A stretch of 64,000 nt of DNA from JACCZX01 sp963710675 (GCA_963710675.1 CAVQBE010000021.1:186001-250000); one strand, 5' to 3'. Shown: positions 1 through 9,464, numbered from the stretch's first letter. Made by a program: numbers and translations. The notes: generated by a model from the letters alone, not told the origin.

Positions 1-553
1 CGCATTGAACGACAAACGCACTTCGGTCCGAAGCTCTTATGTATCGGTCGCGCTCTGCGTCTGCCTTGCCAGCGCTGATCCCATGCAGCGTGCAAAACGC
101 TGATGCAAACTGCTCAGCGTTCACAGAGTGCGCCGCCGACGGCGGCGCGCTCGCGTGAATCTGCGAAAGCGCAACGGACATCACGCGGGTGTCTTGATGT
201 GCACCGAAACCAGCCGCAGCTAACTCCGTATCGAGGCGGTATGGTTGTGAAAACGGCGTGATACGAAACAAGCAAGGCAGACGGTGGTGCCGGTAAAAAG
301 CAAGACAGTGCGAGAGTTTCTCCGCGATTGGCAAAACACCGGCCCCCACGCTGTTGATCGAACGGGCGCGTTTCGCTTTTCCCGGCGAATATCTCAGTAG
401 CCAGCCATCAAAGAAACTCTGCTGCGCAGGCTGCGAAACAGATAGTGAAGCATCTTCGATACGTGCCGCGAGCGTGTACCGCGTCTGCTGTCCCTGGGTT
501 CGCAGCGCGGCAGGGATTGAGGCCAGGTCTAGCATCTGCAGAGCTCCGTCCAT
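1..553 (-). CDS. GNAT-like N-acetyltransferase, 3' end beyond the window
   Basis: Reading the minus strand from the ATG at 553-551, the frame stays open to the window edge (184 codons). The start overlaps the parA stop as TGATG, so the gene is translationally coupled to parA. The readable part has a 'FDGWLLRYSPGKAKRARS' segment followed by a helix-rich stretch ending 'RLDTELAAAGF'. This resembles the N-terminal half of the GNAT proteins that lie between parA and parB in Burkholderiales; the acetyl-CoA binding half would lie outside the window. The substrate is unknown. That the next gene is parB is inferred from family synteny and is not visible. The family call rests on pattern memory and is moderately sure; the ORF itself is well supported by its length and coupling. 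Confidence 0.72.
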   Translation of the reverse strand, partial: MDGALQMLDLASIPAALRTQGQQTRYTLAARIEDASLSVSQPAQQSFFDGWLLRYSPGKAKRARSINSVGAGVLPIAEKLSHCLAFYRHHRLPCLFRITPFSQPYRLDTELAAAGFGAHQDTRVMSVALSQIHASAPPSAAHSVNAEQFASAFCTLHGISAGKADAERDRYIRASDRSAFVVQC

Positions 554-1335
554 CAAGCCGCGCGTTCCATCGCGTGCACGCGACGGATCATTTCCGCACC
601 GAATGAGACGTACGCTTGTGCGCCCTTGGATGAACGATCATAGACAACCCCCGGCAGGCCGTAACTCGGCGCTTCTGCCAACCGCACGTTGCGCGGAATG
701 ATCGTGTCAAACACTTTATCTCCGAACTTCGCCACCAGTTGTTCGGAAACCTGCTGCTGCAGCGTCATGCGCGCGTCGAACATCACGCGCAGCAAGCCGA
801 TGATGCGCAGATCGGGATTCAGATTCGAAGCGACGCGCTGAATGGTGTTGACCAGATCGGCCAGCCCTTCGAGCGCGAAGTACTCGCACTGCATCGGGAT
901 GATGACGCCGTGCGCCGCGCACAATCCGTTGAGCGTCAGCAGCGACAGTGAAGGCGGGCAATCGATCAGGATGAATTCGTACTGATCGTTCACGGACTCC
1001 AGTGCCGCTTTGAGGCGTGTCTCGCGATGATCCAAATCGACAAGATCGATTTCGGCTCCCGCCAGTTCACGGTTTGCACCCAGGACGTCGTAGCCACCGT
1101 GCTCCGCATGGTGCCGAGCGGTTCGCACGTCCGACATTCCCAGCAGCACCTGATACACGGTAGCCGGCAGGCTGCGCTTGTCGATGCCGCTGCCCATCGT
1201 GCCATTTCCCTGAGGATCGAGGTCAACCAGCAATACACGCTGCCCATGCGCCGCAATTCCGGCCGCAAGGTTGACCGCGGTTGTCGTTTTCCCGACGCCG
1301 CCCTTTTGATTTGCGATGCAGAAGATGCGCGCCAT
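553..1335 (-). CDS. parA: Chromosome-partitioning ATPase ParA
   Basis: 260 aa, the usual size for a chromosomal ParA/Soj. The deviant Walker A motif KGGVGKTT is at residues 11-18, followed by 'LLVDLDPQGN' (Walker A') and 'FILIDCPPSLS' (Walker B). ParA binds DNA nonspecifically when ATP-bound and moves ParB-parS complexes, so segregating newly replicated origins. Its ATG follows the rsmG stop directly, and its stop overlaps the next GNAT start, so mnmG-rsmG-parA-GNAT read as one operon. The two parS-like sites ahead of mnmG fit this role. The reading frame is intact and identification is secure. Confidence 0.97.
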   Translation of the reverse strand: MARIFCIANQKGGVGKTTTAVNLAAGIAAHGQRVLLVDLDPQGNGTMGSGIDKRSLPATVYQVLLGMSDVRTARHHAEHGGYDVLGANRELAGAEIDLVDLDHRETRLKAALESVNDQYEFILIDCPPSLSLLTLNGLCAAHGVIIPMQCEYFALEGLADLVNTIQRVASNLNPDLRIIGLLRVMFDARMTLQQQVSEQLVAKFGDKVFDTIIPRNVRLAEAPSYGLPGVVYDRSSKGAQAYVSFGAEMIRRVHAMERAA

Positions 1336-2034
1336 TTATCGAGCGACCTGCATCAGTATCAGATGTCGCTCCGCGTTCAGATGAGGCACCTGCAGTCGAA
1401 CTGTTCGCGCGCGGATGTCTGGCTGCGAACGCGCTAGCTCGTTGAGTTCGTCGTTCGGCAGCGCGCCCTTCATCGCAAACCACCAGCCGTCGGCAGCAAG
1501 CAAGTGCCGCGTCAAGCCAACGAATTCTGCAAGCGAGGCGAAAGCGCGGGCCACAATGAGTTCAAATGGCGACGCCGTTTTAAGTTCCTCGACTCGAGAG
1601 TGAACGCAATCGACGTTGCCCAACCCCAGCTCGATCTTTACCTGCGTCAAAAACGCAATCTTCTTTTGAACCTTATCGACGAGCGTCACCCGTAGACTCG
1701 GCGCCGCGATCGCGAGGGCCAACCCAGGCAGCCCACCACCCGCGCCGACGTCGAGTATGCGGCTGACCCCGGGACCCAAGACACGTTGTACTTCGGGCAC
1801 GATCGCCAACGAATCGAGCAGATGATGGCTCAACACGTCGACGGATGTCTCAATCGTCGTCAGGTTATGCACCGCGTTCCAGCGCAACAGCAGCGCGGCA
1901 TAGCGAGCAAGGCCATCCGACTGCGAATGACTAAGATGAAGCCCGAGTTGCGCAGCCCCCTGCGATATCGCGTCAGCGGTGACCGACTCTGCAGAGTGCC
2001 GGTGCGAAAGATGCTGCGGCAATGTGGGCTGCAA
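1336..2034 (-). CDS. rsmG: 16S rRNA (guanine-527-N7)-methyltransferase RsmG
   Basis: 232 aa. The SAM-binding motif 'ILDVGAGGGLPG' lies at about residues 93-104, followed by 'VTLVDKVQKKIAFL' as expected for the GidB/RsmG fold. The enzyme methylates N7 of G527 in the 530 loop of 16S rRNA. The longest frame begins with TTG directly after the mnmG stop, and no ATG or GTG was found in the first 25 codons, so the TTG start is likely but not proven. The N-terminal part before 'GLHLSHSQ' is longer than in many family members. It sits between mnmG and parA, the classical gidA-gidB-soj order. Confidence 0.95.
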   Translation of the reverse strand: MQPTLPQHLSHRHSAESVTADAISQGAAQLGLHLSHSQSDGLARYAALLLRWNAVHNLTTIETSVDVLSHHLLDSLAIVPEVQRVLGPGVSRILDVGAGGGLPGLALAIAAPSLRVTLVDKVQKKIAFLTQVKIELGLGNVDCVHSRVEELKTASPFELIVARAFASLAEFVGLTRHLLAADGWWFAMKGALPNDELNELARSQPDIRARTVRLQVPHLNAERHLILMQVAR

Positions 2035-3957
2035 TTAGGCAGCAAGCCGCCGCTCGCCACCGCCGCCTGCGTGCCGCTTCAGATGCACTAACAGCAACGA
2101 GATGGCAGCGGGCGTTACTCCCGAGATTCGTGAAGCTTGACCGACGGTCTCCGGCCGCTGCTCTCGCAGCTTTTGGCAGACTTCAAACGAGAGTCCACGC
2201 ACATCGTCATAGTTAAACGACTCCGGAATGCGCGTCGTTTCCTGCGACCCAAGACGCGCGACCTCATTCTGCTGCCGGGCGATGTAGCCCGCGTACTTGA
2301 TCGATATCTCCACCTGTTCGGCAACGGCAGCGTCAGTCATCGGCGAGCCGCCAATGTTGGAGCCATCCGCACGTTGCAGCGTGGTCAACGCAGCATAGGT
2401 TGTGTCGGGGCGTTTCAACAGATCGGCCAATGCATATTCGCGCTCAATTGGCTGCCCGAAGACCCGCATCATCTCGTGATTAGACAGTAAGTGAGGATTC
2501 ACCCACGTAGTTTTTAGCCGCTCGATTTCGTTCGTTACGGCGTCGCGCTTTTTGCAGAAGCTCTGCCACCGAAAGTCGTCGACACAGCCGAGCTTCCGCC
2601 CAATCTCTGTCAGGCGAACGTCGGCGTTGTCTTCTCGCAGCGACAGCCGATACTCGGCACGGCTGGTAAACATCCGGTACGGCTCAGCAACGCCACCGGT
2701 AATCAAGTCATCGACCAGCACTCCCAGATAGCCCTCGTTCCGTGCCGGGCACCAGGCGTCACGGCCGCTTGAACACAACGCCGCGTTGATGCCCGCGAGC
2801 AGGCCTTGCGCCGCTGCTTCTTCGTAACCGGTCGTGCCATTGATCTGGCCGGCAAAGAACAATCCGCCGATTGCCTTCGTCTCGAGCGAGCTCTTCAGTG
2901 CTCTGGGATCGAAATAGTCGTACTCGATGGCGTAGCCGGGGCGAACGATGTGGGCGTGGCTTAGGCCCGCAATCGATCGCACTACCTGTAACTGAACATC
3001 GAACGGCAATGAGGTCGAGATGCCGTTCGGATAGACCTCGTGCGTATCCAGCCCTTCCGGCTCCAGAAATATCTGATGGCTCGCCTTGCCGGCGAACCGG
3101 TGAATCTTGTCTTCGATCGACGGGCAGTAGCGCGGGCCGACACCCTCTATCACGCCCGAATACATCGGTGAGCGGTCCAGATTCGCGCGAATGACATCGT
3201 GCGTCTGCTGATTGGTGTGGGTGATCCAGCACGACACTTGGCGCGGGTGCTGTTCCGATGATCCGAGAAACGAAAACACCGGCACCGGATCAGTCTCGCC
3301 AAGCTGCTCCTCGCACGCCGCAAAATCGATAGTGCGGCCATCGATTCGCGGCGGCGTCCCCGTTTTCAGTCGACCTTGCGGAAGCTGCAACTCCTTCAAG
3401 CGCGCGGCAAGTGATACGGACGCCGGATCCCCGGCGCGCCCAGCGGCGTAATTGTTCAGCCCAATATGGATCAGGCCATTCAAAAATGTTCCGGCAGTCA
3501 GCACGACAGACGTGCCGTGAAAACAGATGCCCGATTGCGTCACCGCACCGCGAACTCGGCCGCTATCCAGCAGAAGATCATCAACGGGCTGCTGGAACAG
3601 CCAGAGGTTCGGCTGGTTCTCAAGCCGCCTCCGAATCGCCCGCCGATACAGGACGCGGTCTGCTTGCGCGCGCGTAGCCCGCACCGCTGGGCCCTTCGAC
3701 CGGTTCAGGATTCGAAACTGAATTCCCGCTTCATCGGCCGCCGCCGCCATGGCGCCGCCCAGTGCGTCGATTTCCTTTACCAGATGCCCCTTGCCAATGC
3801 CGCCGATAGAAGGATTGCAAGACATCTGACCCAGCGTTTCCAGGCTGTGAGTCAGTAGCAACGTCTTGCTGCCCATGCGCGCCGCGGCGAGCGCGGCCTC
3901 GGTTCCAGCATGGCCGCCGCCAACGACAATAACGTCAAAGTGATCGGGAAATTGCAT
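2035..3957 (-). CDS. mnmG: tRNA uridine-5-carboxymethylaminomethyl modification enzyme MnmG (GidA)
   Basis: 640 aa from the ATG at 3957. The FAD-binding GGGHAG motif is at residues 13-18, followed by the family signatures 'MSCNPSIGGIGKGHL' and 'YCPSIEDKIHRF'. The C-terminal 'IKYAGYIARQQNEV' and 'LSFEVCQKLREQRPETVGQ' segments are typical of MnmG. With MnmE it installs the (carboxymethyl)aminomethyl group at U34 of certain tRNAs; mnmE is at 26-27.4 kb. The frame stays open upstream to 4143, but that extension runs through a parS-like site and lacks family similarity, so the internal ATG is preferred. The leader holds two parS sites. Confidence 0.97.
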   Translation of the reverse strand: MQFPDHFDVIVVGGGHAGTEAALAAARMGSKTLLLTHSLETLGQMSCNPSIGGIGKGHLVKEIDALGGAMAAAADEAGIQFRILNRSKGPAVRATRAQADRVLYRRAIRRRLENQPNLWLFQQPVDDLLLDSGRVRGAVTQSGICFHGTSVVLTAGTFLNGLIHIGLNNYAAGRAGDPASVSLAARLKELQLPQGRLKTGTPPRIDGRTIDFAACEEQLGETDPVPVFSFLGSSEQHPRQVSCWITHTNQQTHDVIRANLDRSPMYSGVIEGVGPRYCPSIEDKIHRFAGKASHQIFLEPEGLDTHEVYPNGISTSLPFDVQLQVVRSIAGLSHAHIVRPGYAIEYDYFDPRALKSSLETKAIGGLFFAGQINGTTGYEEAAAQGLLAGINAALCSSGRDAWCPARNEGYLGVLVDDLITGGVAEPYRMFTSRAEYRLSLREDNADVRLTEIGRKLGCVDDFRWQSFCKKRDAVTNEIERLKTTWVNPHLLSNHEMMRVFGQPIEREYALADLLKRPDTTYAALTTLQRADGSNIGGSPMTDAAVAEQVEISIKYAGYIARQQNEVARLGSQETTRIPESFNYDDVRGLSFEVCQKLREQRPETVGQASRISGVTPAAISLLLVHLKRHAGGGGERRLAA

Positions 3958-4060
3958 CGAGACGCCCGTGAATCGGACCGCGGCGCATCTAAACGGGACT
4001 GCCTTCATGCGCGCCTGACGGCAGCGCGAAGTATACGCAGCGGGATAGCGGGCCGTGTTT

Positions 4061-4076
4061 TGTTCCACGTGAAACA
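4061..4076. promoter_or_regulatory. parS site 1 (ParB-binding)
   Basis: TGTTCCACGTGAAACA is a 16-bp near-palindrome around CACGTG that matches the widespread chromosomal parS consensus (TGTTTCACGTGAAACA) with one change. It lies about 100 bp upstream of the mnmG start in the operon that carries parA. ParB would load here and spread. The match is direct; binding is inferred. Confidence 0.9.
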
Positions 4077-4142
4077 GCGTCCACGCGTTCAGCGTACCCT
4101 GAGCCCGATAGCGGGCCCACCACGCGCTAACGAGAACGATCA

Positions 4143-4158
4143 AGTTCCACGTGAAACG
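4143..4158. promoter_or_regulatory. parS site 2 (ParB-binding)
   Basis: AGTTCCACGTGAAACG carries the same 14-bp core, GTTCCACGTGAAAC, as site 1, starting 83 bp further on and just past the end of the AsmA-like gene. Only the outermost bases differ from consensus. Two closely spaced parS sites in the mnmG leader, about 26.5 kb from dnaA, fit an origin-proximal partition region. Confidence 0.85.
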
Positions 4159-4161
4159 TTG

Positions 4162-6096
4162 CTACTGGCTAAAACGGGGATCGAGCACAGTTCCACGCAC
4201 GCGCAGGCTGACGGGGGCCTGAACACGCTGTGCGCCAAGTTCTACACGCACGCCACCCGCCAATGCCAAATCAGGCGCGACGGTGAAATCGCCACGCGCA
4301 GCCATCGCACCGGCGCGACCCCCCGTATCTTCGAAGCGCACACCGTTGGCCGACGCAGCCATTAATCCGTTGAACTCGGTGAAACGCGTCGTTCCTGCCG
4401 CCATCGCGCCCTGCGAGGCCGCAAGACCCAGATTGATGCCGTTCAATGTCGCCCAGCGCAGCTGAAACGGGCCCGCAACGATCGTACGAGCAATCGCATC
4501 GTCCAAGGTCGCCCCGTGGCCGGCCACCGTCAAACTCATCGTTGCGGTGCCTTGCACTGCGGTCGGTGGGCCCTCACCGCTCGGTGCCTGCCCCGCGGGA
4601 CGAAGCGTTTGGAGAACAGACTCCACGTCTATATTTGTCGCCCCGGCGATGCCGGTGATAGCCCATTCAACGTCGGTAGCCGCATAGACAGTACCGCTGG
4701 TCATTCCGAAAAATCCAGCAAGCGTGAAGTCCGAGACTTCAACCACGTTGTCGAATATCCGGCCTGACGCCTGAATTTCGTTCCAGCGCACGCGCGGTCC
4801 GAACGGCGGCATCCATCGATCCGCGCTTAACCTGAATTCGATTGAATCGCGGCCATCCGGCATGCGTCCTGGCCTAAAAGACAGCTGCATGGTGCCGTCC
4901 ACATTCAACGGTCGCAACACCAGCGGGCCAAACGTGCCATCAGGAGTGCGGCGCAACACGCCCTCGAATGCATCGGGGAACAGACGTGAGTCTCCGATGC
5001 GAACCGAAGCGAAGCGGATCGTCGAAATCTTGCTCGGGAGTTCGCGCGCGCCGCCCGGCAGCGTGCGGACGATGTAGGCGGCCTGCGCGGGTGTCACGGT
5101 CATCGGAGCAATCAGCGCTTCGCTCCACACCCAGTTACCACCGCGTACTGCGCTCCACAAGTCCTTCCAGTTGATCAGCAACGATATTTCGTCAGCCTTG
5201 AACTGGCCGCCGACATCGATACCGCGCACGATCAGTCGCGGAGTTGGCGAGAATCTAAAGTCGCTGTCCGCCACACGAACAGGGCGCTTGAATACCGCGG
5301 TAAGTCGTTCTGAGACCCGAGCGGCCGAAGTCTCCTCTTGCAGCGGTGCCAGCGTGGCATAGACGCCGGCTGCGATAACGGCGAGGACCGCCACCATCAG
5401 CAGGCGCTTCATCCATACGCGCAGAATCTCCCGCCGCCTGCCGTCTGAATACTCGGCGGCCTCTGCGCGATCACGCTCCTCTTGCAGATCCAGTCGATCG
5501 GGAACGTTGACGGTGGTAATGGCCCAGTGCGTGGACGCGCCGTTCAAGCCGTGAGACGTCGTCGGAACGATCTCACGCTGCTTGCGTCCTTTGTGTGAGC
5601 GCCTACTCTCAGGCTCTCGCGCTCCAGCCTTAGGTTTACGCGCTGGCTCCGGCGAACCGGCTGGCCGGCCCATAATCGTGGCCTCGCGGGCCAGCTGAGC
5701 TGCGGCGCGTTCGACGCTCGCGCGGACCATCTCCGCTGCCACCGCCTCGTCAGAATCGCCAAAGACGGTTACCGGATCGAGATCCGTCTGCTCCAAGAAT
5801 TGCGCGACGGCTTCCGGCTCCAGCGGCGTCGTGTCTGGTGACACCGAACCATTGCCCTTGCCAGCTTCGTAGCTGATCGGTTCGACCAAGCTGGCATCCT
5901 GTAACTTCCGGAGCGCGCGCTCGATGCGCTCATCGTTCAGACTCGGCAACCGCGTCTTCAGGCCGGCGACGTTAAGACGGCCGTCGAGCAAAATCAAAAT
6001 CAGCCGCTCGCTTTGCGTGAACTGATGTGACTTCTCATAGACCTCGCGCACGCCACGGTCTGTGCGTCGATACATCATCGAAACGTTTAACGCCAT
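4162..6096 (-). CDS. AsmA-like membrane protein with an N-terminal winged-helix-like region
   Basis: 644 aa. Residues about 20-75 ('QFTQSERLILILLDGR...ERALRKLQDASLVEP') look like a small helical or winged-helix module. A basic, Pro/Arg-rich linker (about 145-180) and one transmembrane helix (about 231-252) follow. The remaining roughly 390 residues are probably periplasmic and have the beta-rich, Gly/Ala-rich character of AsmA/DUF748-type proteins, with the characteristic late segment 'LRWATLNGINLGLAASQG'. AsmA-family proteins take part in envelope assembly and phospholipid transport between membranes; the role of the cytosolic head is unknown. It is separated from mnmG by two parS sites and may be transcribed alone. 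The AsmA assignment is moderate. Confidence 0.62.
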   Translation of the reverse strand: MALNVSMMYRRTDRGVREVYEKSHQFTQSERLILILLDGRLNVAGLKTRLPSLNDERIERALRKLQDASLVEPISYEAGKGNGSVSPDTTPLEPEAVAQFLEQTDLDPVTVFGDSDEAVAAEMVRASVERAAAQLAREATIMGRPAGSPEPARKPKAGAREPESRRSHKGRKQREIVPTTSHGLNGASTHWAITTVNVPDRLDLQEERDRAEAAEYSDGRRREILRVWMKRLLMVAVLAVIAAGVYATLAPLQEETSAARVSERLTAVFKRPVRVADSDFRFSPTPRLIVRGIDVGGQFKADEISLLINWKDLWSAVRGGNWVWSEALIAPMTVTPAQAAYIVRTLPGGARELPSKISTIRFASVRIGDSRLFPDAFEGVLRRTPDGTFGPLVLRPLNVDGTMQLSFRPGRMPDGRDSIEFRLSADRWMPPFGPRVRWNEIQASGRIFDNVVEVSDFTLAGFFGMTSGTVYAATDVEWAITGIAGATNIDVESVLQTLRPAGQAPSGEGPPTAVQGTATMSLTVAGHGATLDDAIARTIVAGPFQLRWATLNGINLGLAASQGAMAAGTTRFTEFNGLMAASANGVRFEDTGGRAGAMAARGDFTVAPDLALAGGVRVELGAQRVQAPVSLRVRGTVLDPRFSQ

Positions 6097-6259
6097 GCGT
6101 TTATCAGGGATGCGCGAGCGCCGTCGCGGGTCTATAGCCCGAATCGATCGATTGTATCGGCGAAGATCGTGTCCTTACAGACTCCGTTTGGCCGATAAGA
6201 GGTGATAACGCCCTGTTTGCAGGCGCATGCGCGTCACGCCGAAAAGCGCGACCCGTTTC

Positions 6260-7258
6260 TTACGGTGTAGCGGGCAAAGGCGCGTGGCGGCGCGACCACC
6301 AGGCTTGAAATTCGCCAACCAAACCACGTCGAAACGCCATAACGCAAATGACAAAGATCAAGCCGGTCACGATTGTCACGGCTTCGCCAAGTCCGTTGAA
6401 CCACTCGATGCCGGTAGCGCGGCCAAGAAATGAGCCGATGTCGCCCACCTTGTTTTCGAGTGCAACAATGATTACTGCCCCCAGAATCGGGCCCAGCATG
6501 GTTCCCATTCCGCCAACCAGCACCATCAGAATCACCAGTCCCGATGTGCTCCAGTGGGCATCGGTCAGTGTCGCAAACCCAAGCACCAACGTCTTGCTCG
6601 CACCGGCCAATCCAGCCAGCGCGGCTGACAACACAAACGCGAGCAGCTTGAAGCGCGCCACGTCATAGCCCAGCGACGTCGCCCGCGGCTCATTCTCGCG
6701 GATAGCTTTCAGCACCTGGCCGAACGGCGAGTGCACCGTGCGAAAAATCAGCAGGAAAGACAAAACAAAGATGATAAGGATCACGTAATACAGCGTGAGA
6801 TCGTTGCTCAGATCGATCACGCCGAGCAGGGTGCCGCGCGGCACGCTCTGCAGCCCGTCTTCGCCATAGGTAAACGGCGCCTGCAGAAAGAAGAAGTAGA
6901 GCATCTGCGCCAACGCAAGCGTGATCATCGAAAAGTAGATGCCGCTGCGCCGGATCGCGATAATCCCCATCACGAGACCCAGCGCCGCGCCTGCCAGAAT
7001 GCCAACCAGCAGACCCACTTCAGTCGGCACTCCCCAGACTTTCAGGGCGTGCCCCGTTGCGTACGCAGCGCCACCGAGAAACGCGGCGTGACCGAACGAC
7101 AACAATCCTGTGTAGCCGATCAGCAGGTTGAATGCGCAGGCGAAGAGCGCGTAACACATCACCTTCATCACGAAGACCGGGTACGCACCGAGCGCCGGCA
7201 GCAGCGCGACCAGAATCAGCAATGCAAGGAAGATGGTGAACTCCCGGGTCAGCTTCAC
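6260..7258 (-). CDS. livM: Branched-chain amino acid ABC transporter permease LivM-like
   Basis: 332 aa with about ten hydrophobic segments and the LivM pattern 'NLLIGYTGLLSFGHAAFLGG' near residue 50, plus 'LVLGFATLTDAHWSTSGLVILMVLVGGMGT' in the C-terminal half, the region that contacts the ATPases. It starts with GTG and abuts the livH stop with no gap, so the two permeases are co-translated. Last gene of the minus-strand order livG-livF-binding protein-livH-livM. Probable substrates are branched-chain amino acids or related amides/carboxylates; the exact ligand cannot be read from sequence. Confidence 0.92.
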   Translation of the reverse strand: MKLTREFTIFLALLILVALLPALGAYPVFVMKVMCYALFACAFNLLIGYTGLLSFGHAAFLGGAAYATGHALKVWGVPTEVGLLVGILAGAALGLVMGIIAIRRSGIYFSMITLALAQMLYFFFLQAPFTYGEDGLQSVPRGTLLGVIDLSNDLTLYYVILIIFVLSFLLIFRTVHSPFGQVLKAIRENEPRATSLGYDVARFKLLAFVLSAALAGLAGASKTLVLGFATLTDAHWSTSGLVILMVLVGGMGTMLGPILGAVIIVALENKVGDIGSFLGRATGIEWFNGLGEAVTIVTGLIFVICVMAFRRGLVGEFQAWWSRRHAPLPATP

Positions 7259-8145
7259 CTACTTCTCCTTGCCAAACAAACCTGCGGGCCGTAGCAGCAG
7301 CACGATCGCCATGATGACGAACACGACCGTCGCCGATGCTTCCGGATAAAACACGCGAGTGAAGCCTTCGATGACGCCAAGGCCCAGCCCGGTCAGGATC
7401 GAACCCATGATCGAACCCATGCCGCCGATGACGACGACCGCGAAGACCACGATGATCAGGTTGCTGCCCATCAACGGCTGCACCTGCAGGATCGGTGCTG
7501 CTAAAACGCCGGCAAATGCAGCCAGAGCAACACCGAAGCCGTAAGTCAGTGTCACCATCAGCGGCACATTGACACCGAATGCTTCGGTGAGTTTTGCATT
7601 CTCGGTGCCAGCGCGCAGCAACGCACCTAACTTGGTGCGCTCGATCACGTACCACGTCCCAAAACATACAAGCAGTGACGCGACAACAACCCACGCGCGA
7701 TAGTTGGGCAAGACCATGAAACCCAAATTGCTCGCACCAGTGAGTTGCTCCGGCACTGAGTACTGCAAACCCGATACGCCGTAGAACGATCGGAAGAAGC
7801 CTTCGATCAGCAAGGTTAAGCCAAACGTTAGTAGCAGTCCGTACAGATGATCGAGCTTGTACAGATGTCGCAGCAACAAGCGTTCGATGATGACTCCGAA
7901 GATGCCGACCATCATCGGCGCCAGTACCAGCATGACCCAGTAACTCAGCCCAAAGTAAGTCAGGCCCATCCAGGCGAACATTGCGCCCATCATGTAGAGC
8001 GCGCCATGCGCAAAATTGATCACATTCAGCAATCCGAATATCACTGCCAGACCCAGCGACAGGATCGCGTAAAACGAGCCGTTGACGAGGCCGAGCAGCA
8101 GCTGGCTCAGCAGCGCGGGCAGCGGGATGCCGAACAGCTCGTCAT
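7259..8145 (-). CDS. livH: Branched-chain amino acid ABC transporter permease LivH-like; start frameshifted
   Basis: Residues from 'VIFGLLNVINFAHGALYMMGA' on are typical LivH, with 'GGMGSIMGSILTGLGLGVIEG' toward the end. In the main frame the first usable start would be the GTG at 8044, which would remove a conserved N-terminal segment. That segment is present upstream in the same frame as '...LFGIPLPALLSQLLLGLVN', but no start codon precedes the in-frame TAA at 8150-8152. An ATG at 8145-8143 is one base out of frame. The simplest reading is one indel between about 8100 and 8143 and a true start at 8145, giving about 296 aa, the normal LivH length. Confidence 0.88.
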
Positions 8146-8204
8146 CGAATTACGTCAGGAGAAGCCGGGCGGCTGATCGCTCGCCCGGCGACATTCAAGC
8201 TCCG

Positions 8205-9417
8205 TTATTTCTTTTTCACCAGCGAGCACTTCGACTGCGCCAGCGGCAGATAGGCCTGCTCTCCCGGAATCTTTTGAACGACTTTGAAGTAGTCCCATGG
8301 TTCTTTCGACTCCGCCGGTGTCTTCACCTGCATCAAATACATCTCATGAATCATGCGGCCGTCCTGACGGATGTAGCCGTCCTTGGCGAACATGTCGTTG
8401 ATCTTTTGCTTTTTCAGCTGTGCCATCACCGCATCAGCATCATCGGTGCCGGCCGCCTTGACGGCGGTGAGATATTGCATCACGGCTGAGTAGTCACCCG
8501 CCTGCAGCATCGACGGCATGCGCTTCATCTTTCCGAAGAACTTCTGCGACCATGCGCGCGTTTCCGGCGACTGGTTCCAGTACCAGCCGTCGGTCAGATA
8601 CATGCCCTGCGTCGTCGGCAAACCCAGGCTATGGATGTCGTTGATGAACATCAGCAGCCCTGCCAGTTTCATGTTCTTTGTGACGCCGAACTCGTTCGCA
8701 GCCTTGATCGAATTGATCGTGTCGCCGCCGGCGTTCGCCAAGTCCCAGGATCTGAGCTTTGCTGTTCTGCGCCTGCAGCAGGAACGACGAGAAATCCGAT
8801 GCATACAGCGGGTGACGAACCGCTCCGACTACGTTGCCGCCGTTGGCTTTGACCACATCGCCGGTGTCTTTTTCGAGCGAATGGCCAAACGCATAGTCAG
8901 CGGTCAGGAAGAACCAGCTCTTGCCGCCGCACTTAACCACTGCGCCGCCGGTGCCTTTGGCTAGCGCCACCGTGTCGTACGCGTAGTGGACGATGTAGGG
9001 CGAGCAGTCCTCGTTGGTCAGCCGCGAGCTGGCGGCACCTACCGATATATACGGCTTCTTCTTCTCGGTCGCGACCTTCGCGCCGGCCAGCGCTGTGGCA
9101 GAATTGGTTCCGCCGATAATCACGTCGGCGCCGCCCTGATCGATCCACTCACGCACCTTGGCCGATGAGATATCTGCCTTGTTCTGATGGTCGGCGAACA
9201 TGACTTCGATCTTCTTTCCCGGAAACTCCTTCTGCATATCCGCGATCGCCATCCGGATCGATTCTACGCCGCCCGGGCCGTCGATGTCCGAATACAGCGA
9301 CGACATGTCGGTGATGAAGCCGATCACGATCTTGTCGTCCGAAAGTTTCTGCGCGCTGGCGGTCGACATCCCAAAAGCCAGGCCGCACGCCGCGAACGCG
9401 GCACATATCTTGTTCAA
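8205..9417 (-). CDS. Periplasmic substrate-binding protein of the Liv-type ABC transporter; one frameshift
   Basis: The N-terminus (start at 9417) has a signal peptide ending 'GMSTASAQ' and then 'KIVIGFITDMSSLYSDIDGPGG', typical of type I periplasmic binding proteins of the LivK/HAAT family. The frame breaks after 'NSKAQILGL' near 8739, where one extra base in a GCC context moves the reading to 'ANAGGDTINSIKAANEFG'. That frame runs on to the stop at 8205, ending 'SKCSLVKKK'. Joined, the protein is about 403 aa. The break falls inside a conserved stretch with similarity on both sides, so a sequencing error is more likely than a pseudogene. It lies between livF and livH in the operon. Confidence 0.88.
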
Positions 9418-9464
9418 GTCTCATTACGTCTCCTTGTGTCTTAGCGAGTTAAAAAACTGCGTGG

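Noticed and set aside
3958..4143. A 62-codon N-terminal extension of mnmG
   Set aside because: It runs through a parS site, lacks MnmG similarity, and the family start MQFPDHFDVIVVGGG has its own ATG at 3957.
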